From Simmondsia chinensis (lineage: Eukaryota; Streptophyta; Magnoliopsida; Caryophyllales; Simmondsiaceae), in assembly GCA_018398585.1 (NCBI GenBank), contig JAGTTD010000006.1:2492501-2556500 (forward strand): a stretch of DNA of 64,000 nt. The letters are read 5' to 3'. The notes under the pieces are model-generated. The model had not been told where the DNA came from. It did no database searches and worked only from the letters and a program-made list of their open reading frames with translations. Each line of letters starts with the position of its first letter. Position 1 is the stretch's first letter. The position numbers and the translations under genes were made by a program. Below, in pieces: positions 56,071 through 64,000 of this stretch.

Positions 56071-58772
56071 TTAATTTTTTTTTTTTTTTTAAGGATGGTA
56101 AAGACACATCACTAGACTTTAGCTCCATCTTCTAAGAGAGGGGCAGCCTAAAGCCTCCGCTCGAGAGATAAGGAGAAGAGTCTCCGAGGGTTCCAGCAAA
56201 TCTACATGGAAGCCTAGCCTCGAGTAACCTTTGCTAGCCGCACAGTCCGCTGCTTTATTTGCCTCCCTGAAAACATGATAAAACTTGACTTGGCAAAGAC
56301 AATCACACAGAGCCTTGATCTCATTCACGATTAGCTGGATATCACCAGGACACTTGTACTTGCCCTGGAGAGTTCTGATGACGACTTCGTTATCCCCTTC
56401 CAGGATAGCATGAGTTACCCCTTTCGACACTGCCAATTCCAGACCGTCCCGCGCCGCCAGGACTTCTGCGACAATGACTGGGGCGTTCCCAAGTCTTCTA
56501 GTTCCGCAGGCTAAAATATCTCCCTTCCAATTGTGAATGACAAAGCCCGAGGCCGCTTCAGGAGGCCGTCTGGATCCGTCAAAATTAACTTTCACCCACC
56601 CTTGCTCCGGGGGAGTCCAGGAAACCCATCTATTCCCTTTCCTGTAAGAACACGCCCTACCCTCTTCTACTCGTCCTCCCTCATCCATCTGGCACCTAGA
56701 CTTCCATTCCAAAACCATCGTCATTGCACGACTGATAGTCTGCGTCGGGCTAGGCCTTTCCCCTCTGAAGATGGCCGAGTTCCTGTCCTTCCAGATGAAC
56801 CAGCAGGTAACCACAAACTTCTCAATGTTGCTCTTCCCTTTTCTTGATCTTAGTTCTTCCTCAATTCTGGCCCTGGCTGGCAACTGCTTGATCCACTTCG
56901 AAGAGTGCGCCGCATTCCAAGCATCCTTTGCTCGAGGGCAAGTTAGAAGCATGTGGGAAATATCCTCGGTCTCCACCCCGCACCAGATGCACTGCCCATT
57001 ACAATCCGGCATACGCTTCTTCAGCTGGTCTCCAGTGGCCAGCGCCCCATTCAAGACCTGCCACATGAAAACCTTAATCTTTGGGAGAAGATCCAGATTC
57101 CAAATCCACTTGAACTCCCAATTGTTTCTATCCTCCCAGTCTAGGTTATGTGCCATCCAAGTTGTTGATTTGACGCTGAACTCACCCGTGCTAGTATACC
57201 CCCAGCATGGCTGGTCCTCCATTTGGTGTCTAGGGATCAGGACTCCCAAGATGTCATTTATGGACTCCGGGTGTAGAACTCTCTGCAGCTTATCCCGGTC
57301 CCATTCTCCCTCGGAGATGAAGTCCACCACTTTAAGAGACAGATCAGCCCCCTCCCGCATAATCCTCTGACCTTCTAACAGTGGGCCCTTTGATACCCAC
57401 CAGTCCGTCCAAAAGTTTATTTTAGTACCATCACCTACTCTCCATTTAAGCCCTTGCCGGAGAAGTGGCCTGGCTTCAAGGACACTCTTCCAGGCAGGAG
57501 AGTCCATCCCCTTCTTCCTGTACTCAAGGAGATGCGACTCCTTCAAGTACTTAGCTTTCACCACCTTGACCCATAGATTATCCTCATCCCTCAGGATTCT
57601 CCAGGCTAGCTTACACAGGAAGGCTAGATTAACTACTTCCATTTTCCGCAACCCTAGGCCCCCTGCACTCTTTGGCTTACATATCTTGCCCCATGCCTCT
57701 AGGTTGAGGCCGCTCCTGCCCTCCTTATTCCAGAAGAACTGCCGACTGATTCTATCTCCCTGTTTACACACAGACTTTGGTAATTTAAAACAATGCATGA
57801 GATGGCTCGGAAGAGATTCAACTGACGATTGAATCAGAGTGGCTCTTCCAGCCTTAGACAGTTTACAGGCCTTCCAATGGGCAACTCTAGTCTCCATTTT
57901 GGAGACTAGATCCCCGGCCATGTGGGACAGAAATCTGCCTGTTCCGAAGGTGCATCCCAGGTATTTCCCCATAGCTGTGCTGCTGGGGATTCCCAGGATG
58001 TCTCCTACCCGTTGTTTGTGATTGCGGTCAAGGTTAGAAGAACAAATAAATGATGATTTACTCCGGTTAACCTGCAGCCCAGAGTCCTCACAGAACTGGA
58101 TGACAGTCCTGTGGAGCCTCTGCACCGCTTCAACCTTTGCCTTGCAGAAAAGGAGACAGTCATCGGCAAAGAAAAGACCAGGGATCGGCTCCGCCCCACA
58201 CGCCACCCGGATCCCGATCCCTGACTTCTTTTCCTTGCTGAGGACCTGGAGCTGGGTGGCTAAGACCTCAAGACAGATAATAAAAAGATACGAGGAAAGA
58301 GGGTCTCCCTATCGAAGGCCTCTGGACGGAGTGAACCATCCCATCGGTTTGTCGTCAATGAGGATCAAGAGAGAGGTTGTGGACACACACTCCATCACCC
58401 AACCGATCCACTTATCGTGAAATCCAAAGCGCTTTAAGGTTTCTTTCAGGAAAGGCCATTCAATGTTGTCGTAGGCCTTTTCCATATCCAGCTTTGCAGC
58501 AGTCCAGCCCGATTTTCCTTGTTTTCTTTTGAAAGCTACCATCGTTTCATGGGCAATGAGAATGTCGTCTTGAATGGATCTACCAGGAATGAAGGCAGCT
58601 TGCCATTCGCTGACTAATCTGCTTGGGATCGGTTTTACTCTGTTGGCAAGAACTTTAGCAATAATTTTGTACAAAACATTGCATAAGCTAATGGGACGGA
58701 AATGGTTAACCGTCTGAGGGGAATCATTCTTTGGAATAAGAGTAATAAACGTGTGATTGATCTCTCTTTAGG
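56071..58772 (-). mobile_element. 5'-truncated L1-type LINE with nearly intact RT, zf-RVT and RNase H
   Basis: The poly(A) tail is the T run at 56074-56091. One minus-strand frame from about 58740 to 56119 encodes RT (LCNVLYKIIAKVLANRVK, AFIPGRSIQDDILIAHE, motif A KLDMEKAYDNIEW, motif C FFADDCLLF) and a zf-RVT finger (CIWCGVETEDISHMLLTC). A complete RNase H with NFDGS, AEVLAARDGLELAV, LEGDNEV and REANKAADCAA follows. The only break is a TAG at 58309-58311 inside the R-G-L-R-stop-G-D-P-L motif, where the family has Gln. Endonuclease and ORF1 are missing by truncation. Confidence 0.93.
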
Positions 58773-58789
58773 CATGCTTGAACATGTTT

Positions 58790-58990
58790 TTATATTGGAT
58801 CAAAAAAGAACATGTTCCTACGTAATCAATGTCTATCCATGGGTAACCCGGACCCGAATTTGATACCAATGGGTACAAAGCAATCGGACCCATTAGACCC
58901 ATCAAAGAAAATTGACCCAACCCAACCCAATTGATATGGGTTGGGTGGGTCTTGGGTATTACCCGACCCATGTGCACCCTTAGTTGTCAT
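58790..58990. repeat. GGGTCGGGTAATACCC-rich MITE fragment
   Basis: Contains CCATGGGTAACCCGGACCCG, AACCCAACCCAATTGATATG and ends GACCCATGTGCACCCTTA, a common plant MITE terminus; its left end is not recognised. Confidence 0.45.
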
Positions 58991-59139
58991 ATGAGTTATT
59001 TGGTGCACTTGGAACATAATTATTTTTGAGGATGGCCATCGGATCGGTGAAGATATCTTTTGGGTCATTAGGATGAGAGATTGGATTCTGGATTAAAGAT
59101 CGGTATGACAAACTTCCTTACCCTCCGGAGAAAATAGCT

Positions 59140-59322
59140 CCAAATGGGGTATGAGATATTCCTTTTGGGCCTTTCTTTTGGGCTTTTCTTTTATTTTTTT
59201 CCCTTTCTTTTTGCTTTGGGCCTGCTTGTTTTGGTCCTTTTCTCTTCTCGGGCCCTATCTCCTAATAGGTGCGTCTGCTTTTGTATTCAAATTTGTCTCG
59301 ATAATTATCAAAAAATATTTAA
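59140..59322 (+). repeat. 3' end of a LINE (fragment)
   Basis: T-rich region then GGGCCCTATCTCCTAATAGG, TTTTGTATTCAAATTTGTC and ATAATTATCAAAAAA, as in the LINE ending at 17952. Confidence 0.45.
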
Positions 59323-59352
59323 GTGATAATTTTTCTATAATTATAATTAATA

Positions 59353-59602
59353 GGAACATAGGAAGGAACATACCCGGTGCCTCAAGGGCTCCAGCCTACA
59401 CAGGGTTTGGAGGGGGCGGGTGTGCGCAGCCTCCCCCCTTCAGGGTGTTAACCTAAAGAGAGGCTGTTTCCCATTGCCCCTAACCTGAGATTGAGGACTT
59501 CCCAGGAGGTCACCCATCCTGGTACTACTCTTGCCCAAACACGCTTAACTTCGGAGTTCTAATGGGATCCGGTGACGGCGTGTTGGTGCCCTCTTTGGTT
59601 AC
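59353..59602 (-). mobile_element. 5S-headed Au-like SINE, copy D (full length, best preserved)
   Basis: On the minus strand the head (about 59590 to 59493) reads CACCGGATCCCATTAGAACT, CCGAAGTTAAGCGTGTTTGG, GCAAGAGTAGTACCAGGATG, GGTGACCTCCTGGGAAGTCC. That is about four differences in 77 nt from the plant 5S rRNA consensus as I remember it, with the internal promoter elements (box A, IE, box C) essentially intact. The body has AACAGCCTCTCTTTAGG, GAGGCTGCGCACACCC and GGAGCCCTTGAGGCACCGGG. A perfect 14-bp duplication AATTATAATTAATA flanks it (59339-59352, 59603-59616). Confidence 0.9.
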
Positions 59603-59917
59603 AATTATAATTAATATTATAGGAAGGCTTTTACAAATTGGGGAGTACAAAACTTATTATTGTAAGAGTAATAATGTAACTTATAAATAATCAAAGCCAC
59701 AAATTATCTTGTAAATTATAGACTTGCTGTGATAATAATATTATCCAACAACTATTAGGGATTGGCAATGAGTAAAGAAAGAAATAAAGAATATTCCAAC
59801 GCATTAGGATTCTTACGAACTGAAAAAAGCGACCTCTACATGACGATAAAAGGTCACGATCAAGGAGGACCAAACCATCGTCTCAAAATTTGACATTATT
59901 CTTCCTTGCATCTTGGC

Positions 59918-60504
59918 TAGACGTGGCAACTAGGTTGGGTTGGATCGGTTTGGGTCAACTTAATGTCACATTGGATCTATCTTGAGTCAGGTCAAAATTA
60001 GGTTGGGTCGTGCTTAAGTCAAGTTATCCTCGTTTAAGTTGACATCAGGTCGGGTTAATCTCAGGTTGGATCGACACTAGTTCAAATCATCCTTGGGCCC
60101 GTGTCGGATTTTAGATTAACCCATCAGGTTATTTTGATAATATATTTATTTGACCTTGAAAATTATAACCGAAACTACAAAACAAAGTGGTTATAATTAG
60201 TATATTATTTAGATTTTCGATAAATTAGTTTTTTATTTGGGTCATTACGGGTTATAGGACAGGTTTGGTTAAAGTCTCGGGTTATCACGAGCCATGTCAA
60301 ATTTGGATTGGGTCTAACTCAAGTCAGGTCATTTCAGATTTCAGTCAGCTAGGGTCGAGTCAAGTTCTGGTTGGGTCAAATTGAGGTTGGTTCATTGTTG
60401 GGTTCGAATCCTAATAAATTTTAAATTTTTTGGCCTAAGGTCACTGTTGGGTAGAAGGTCAAATAGGTCAAGTCACCAGGTGGGGTTAGATTTTTCCAGC
60501 TCTA
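59918..60504. mobile_element. hAT-type MITE, 587 bp, GGGTTGGGTCA-rich
   Basis: Left end TAGACGTGGCAACTAGGTTG; right end, complement TAGAGCTGGAAAAATCTAAC. Flanking octamers ATCTTGGC (59910-59917) and ATCTCGGC (60505-60512) agree at 7 of 8. Confidence 0.78.
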
Positions 60505-60512
60505 ATCTCGGC

Positions 60513-61434
60513 TCACATTTAGGAAATAAGTGACTTAAAAATAATTATATACTATATTGCATTTAGTAATAGTTATTATTATCAAAATAATGATGTGACT
60601 TGTAGTAAATAATAGCCATAAATTTTTTCAAATTTACTGTATTTCGTTGACAATAATAATAAAATTTTTACAAGATTGAAAAACTATTTTATATTTTACC
60701 ATAGTCTATTGTAATTGTTGTCCTAAAATTTGGATATTACACGTATTTACATTATATTTTGTAATTAAAGTGAATATTGTCAAGATTCGAACTTCTTAAT
60801 ACTGTGGCAAATAACCAATTACTCAACAATTTAAATTTGATTCGCTCAAAATTTATGAATGATTTTATATTATAACAATTGTTAATGTATTTTCAAAATA
60901 TAATGTTAAATTAATTGTCATTTGTCCTATATTGGTAACTGAGTATTGGTTTTGGAACATGTGAAAATATAAAACGAATTTCAAAATTCAAAGTTAAATT
61001 AATTACTATATCAGTAAAAGGATACTTTAACTACCAAGGTGTTTATTTAAAAAAAACACTTTAATTATAAAGGTATCTGTTCTAAAAACTCACCAATTTT
61101 AAGACACACTCATTCAGATATCATACCTCTCCGCATATGCTCAGTGATTTGCGATAACATACAGACATTGGGTTCATAGTATCCTTGAGAGTATTTCGTA
61201 TGGGACAAAATAAGTTTTAAGGAGACTTGTTCGTTACGTGTCCTAAAGCCATTTTCATACCCTAATCTACAACAATATTTAATTCTAAGTTTTATTTTAT
61301 AGGAGGATCCTAAAATTTTATATGCCAAAGAATTAAAAAAATTGCTTTGTAAATCATTTTCGAGATGAAATATAATCACATTTTATTGCACCAAGAAGAT
61401 AGGTATCTCGGATCTCAAATCTTGTGGGGTAGGT
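60513..61434. other. AT-rich intergenic DNA
   Basis: No gene or bounded repeat recognised. Confidence 0.4.
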
Positions 61435-63796
61435 CCCAAAAAAATGCCCTCAACTTTCTTTTTGATAAAATTAGGGGGTAAATTTCAAGGTTGGAAGTCT
61501 AAGCTCCTTTCTCATGCAGGTAGAGAGGTGCACCTCAAGTCCGTTGTCTCCGCAATCCCCACTTTTTGTCATGTCGTGTTATAAATTACCTGTTACTTTC
61601 ATAAAAAAATTAATAGTGCAATTGCCTGCTTTTGGTGGAAGGGGGTTCGTTTGAGGATAAAGGGGTTCATTGGAGAAGGTGGGATAAACTTACTAGGCCT
61701 AAAGACTTGGGGGGTCTTAGTTTTAGGGATTTGTGTGGTGTCAACATAGCCCTCGTTCCTAAACAAGTGTGGAGAATCCAAAACCCGAGTGCCTGTTGCA
61801 TTCATATTCTTAAAGGGACTTATTTTAAAAATGTTTCTATCTTTGATACCTCCCTTGTGTTGGTGTATTTTTAAAATATATGTTGTATAATACGTATATA
61901 TATGTTAAATGTCGTTATGTATGTATAAGATGTATTTGAGATTGTCCCGATACTTGTTTAATTGGTTAGAGCTTGTTAGGGGTGTGTGTCGACACATGGG
62001 CCATGTGCGTCGACACACAATCCTACAGTACGATTGGGAATCAGGTGTGTGTCGACACACATGGCAAGTGTGTCGACACACAGCCTTACAGAAGCGCACG
62101 GCAGGGTATTGTGTGTCGACACACAGCTTCGACACATAGGTCGGTTTTGACAGTTTGTCTGCGTGATTTTTTTCCTGTTTTCGTTATTTCTTTGTGGCTC
62201 TTCTCTTGGAACGTCTCTTTTCATATATACACATATATATATATATATCCTCCTTCTTTGATGGTTGAATGTATGAATGAAAAACACAAGGCGAAACAAG
62301 AGTGAAAAGATCTTTGCATTCAAAGTGTTCTTGTTGTTGTGTTCTTAAACAAAACTCCAATCTCTCCACATCTCGATCTTTCTCTCCCTTTACACATTCT
62401 CACTTCATTTTGGTTGTTGTTGTATCCCCGATAATATTTCGTATAGCGAAATAAACTTTAAGGAAAGTGATTATATGGCCTCAACACCTGAGATCTCTAG
62501 GTTACCCGGTTGCAAGTATTTTGCAAGTATTTTCAGACTTTGTACTGTCACCTTGGTCATAATCCCTTTTGGGGAAGGAGAAATTTCATAGAGGGACGGG
62601 ACTTTATTGTAAACGGCCTTCGATGGAATGTCAACAATGGGAATTCTATTGATATTTGGAGGGATGAATGGATCTCGGATCTCCCATCCTTCTCGGTTGG
62701 TTCTAGACCGAGGGAGGTGACGGGTGTGAAGTTTGTTTCTCAGCTTATATGCACCAAAGTGAGAAGGTGGAATTCGGGTCTTCTTTACCGCCTTTTCTCT
62801 AGTGAGGAAGCTAAGGCTATCACTTCCATTCCCGTTGGTAATCTCTATAGGGATGGCATGTTGATTTAGCACTTCACAAAGCAGGGACCCAGTTCTATTA
62901 AATATGGGTACCGGGTTTGGTTAATTGACCAAACCTCGGTAAACCCCGGAAATAGCATCCTCAAGTTCAAGAGGTTGTTCCCCTAAAAGCTTACACGCTC
63001 TATGGTCGTTATCCTCCCCTCCTAAAATTAAATATTTCATGTGGCGAGCCCTCTCAAATGCCCTTACTACTTTAAAAATCTTTGGAAGAGGAGGCTCAAG
63101 CCTTTTTCCTTTTGCCCTTGTTACGACAGTATTACCAAAATAACCGAGCATTTCATGTTCTTTTGTCCATGGGCGAGAGCCACTTGGTTCGCTTCTTCCT
63201 TGGGCTACAAGCCTTCCAACGAGGGATTTCAGGGCTTCCAACTTCGGTGGGAGTCGTTATGTTCAAACCCGTGCATTTCTCATGATTACCTGGGCAGGAT
63301 TGCATTCTTATATTGGGAAATTTGGAAGGGCAAGTGTGACTTTATTTTTAAAAATATTTCTCATGCCCCGGATCAAGTGGCCCTTCGGGCCGCTACTGCT
63401 ACAACCGAGTTAGCGAACATCCATCACCGTGTTGCTAATGCTGGTACCTGTTCCCATGCTTTGGACGGCACTTTCCGTTCTCGATGGGAACATCCTGTGG
63501 GATGGATCAAGATCAATATCCATGCTGCTTTTTCATCCACTTCTTCGTCTGCTCTCGCCATTATGGCACGCTCGTGCTCAGGTCATATTGTGGGAGGTTG
63601 ATGTGGAGCCCCTCCTTAGCTTCTTCTTATGGTTGAAAAAATATGATTGTTGAGTCCGATTGTAAGCAGGCTGTTGATTTTATTTCTCGTTGTGTCTCCC
63701 CCTCATGGGATTGTATGGCTATTATTGAGGATATCGCTATTATATCGTCATCTAGTTCTTTTGATGCTTTTTTATTTCGCTGGGCACCTAGGACAT
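61435..63796 (+). mobile_element. LINE fragment (end of RT to RNase H), split by a solo LTR
   Basis: Frames, with several shifts, encode KFQGWKSKLLSHAGREVHLK, then DKLTRPKDLGGLSFRDL, and after the LTR insertion FIEGRDFIVNGLRWNVNNGN and DIWRDEWISDLPSF. A zf-RVT region (CPCYDSITKITEHFMFFC) and pieces of RNase H (GWIKINIHAAFSS; IVESDCKQAVDFI) follow. It stops where another repeat starts near 63797. Confidence 0.8.
61858..62486 (+). mobile_element. Solo LTR (629 bp) with repeated TGTGTCGACACA palindromes
   Basis: The ends TGTTG and CAACA are a perfect inverted pair, and a (TA)n TATA-like run (about 62226-62249) and AATAAA (62449) fit an LTR. The flanking 5-mers CCTTG and CCTGA differ, so the duplication is decayed or the edge is off by a few bases. 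It splits LINE coding sequence. Between 61985 and 62123 the 12-bp palindrome or a one-base variant occurs five times, with a sixth partial copy. Confidence 0.68.
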
Positions 63797-64000
63797 GTAA
63801 TAGGCATGGTTATTAAACTCCCGATCTGGATCTTAGAATCTTACGATTCTACAATTCCACAATGGTCGATCGATCTGGATCCTAAGTAGAATTTTAATTT
63901 TGTGGAATCTTACGATCCATTGATATTAAACAAAACTAACAGATAGGATCATAATACAATTTTACGATTCTACCGATCCAATCTCGATCCTACCATGCAT
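63797..64000. repeat. Repeat with CGATC/GATCGTA words, cut by the window end
   Basis: Starts GCATGGTTATTAAACTCCCG; 63800-63930 is inverted relative to 25168-25265. Looks like the left part of a MITE whose right end is outside the window or at its last bases (CCTACCATGCAT). Confidence 0.5.

Noticed and set aside
56119..58206. 695-codon frame as a host gene
   Set aside because: Its RT FADD motif, zf-RVT finger and terminal RNase H are a LINE ORF2; a poly(A) tail and 5' truncation are present.
56533..58420. Plus-strand open frames of 60-200 codons
   Set aside because: They mirror the minus-strand LINE RT/RNase H frame, which carries all recognisable motifs.
61980..62140. Regular TGTGTCGACACA repeats as a CRISPR array
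   Set aside because: The spacers vary widely in length, the repeat is a 12-bp perfect palindrome, and the block lies inside an LTR in plant DNA.

Overview
The window is nuclear DNA of a flowering plant, most likely a core eudicot. The evidence is spliced genes with GT-AG introns, plant-type protein families, AT-rich intergenic DNA, and dense plant transposons (Ty1/copia, TRIM, L1-type LINEs, Au-like SINEs, hAT and PIF/Harbinger MITEs, a Helitron end). I cannot name the species.

Four host genes can be reconstructed with consistent splice phases. (1) A small bHLH transcription factor of the bHLH162 type, + strand, 4987-6856, 3 exons, 180 aa. (2) A clade II SWEET sugar transporter closest to SWEET5, - strand, 9613-14884, 6 exons, 238 aa. 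(3) DSS1/SEM1, the small acidic proteasome-lid and BRCA2-binding protein, - strand, 27183-30402, 2 coding exons, 76 aa, plus a 5'-UTR intron. (4) A mitochondrial class-2 aldehyde dehydrogenase (ALDH2B), - strand, 32146-42005, 11 exons, 539 aa. They share no obvious pathway; this is an ordinary gene neighbourhood swollen by transposons.

Layout: 0.1-3.9 kb decayed copia element; 4-7 kb TRIM and bHLH gene; 7-9.6 kb repeats; 9.6-15 kb SWEET gene with SINEs and a TRIM in introns 1 and 2; 16-18.1 kb a three-level nest (MITE inside LINE inside MITE); 18.1-24 kb MITEs, a minisatellite and large inverted repeats; 24.2-26.7 kb LINE and MITE-like DNA; 27-31 kb DSS1; 32-42.4 kb ALDH2B with introns full of TRIMs, SINEs and MITEs; 42.4-48.8 kb SINE/TRIM/MITE cluster; 48.8-55.2 kb a LINE split by a MITE and by a nearly intact copia element with both LTRs; 56-58.8 kb minus-strand LINE with almost intact RT, zf-RVT and RNase H; 59-64 kb SINE, hAT MITE, LINE with a solo LTR, and a terminal repeat.

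The most interesting signal is a dispersed SINE family with a 5S rRNA-derived head fused to a body and (TTG)n tail like the plant Au SINE, which normally has a tRNA head. Three copies keep most of the 5S head and target-site duplications define the ends of four copies; about ten head-less or fragmentary copies occur in the same window, several inside gene introns.
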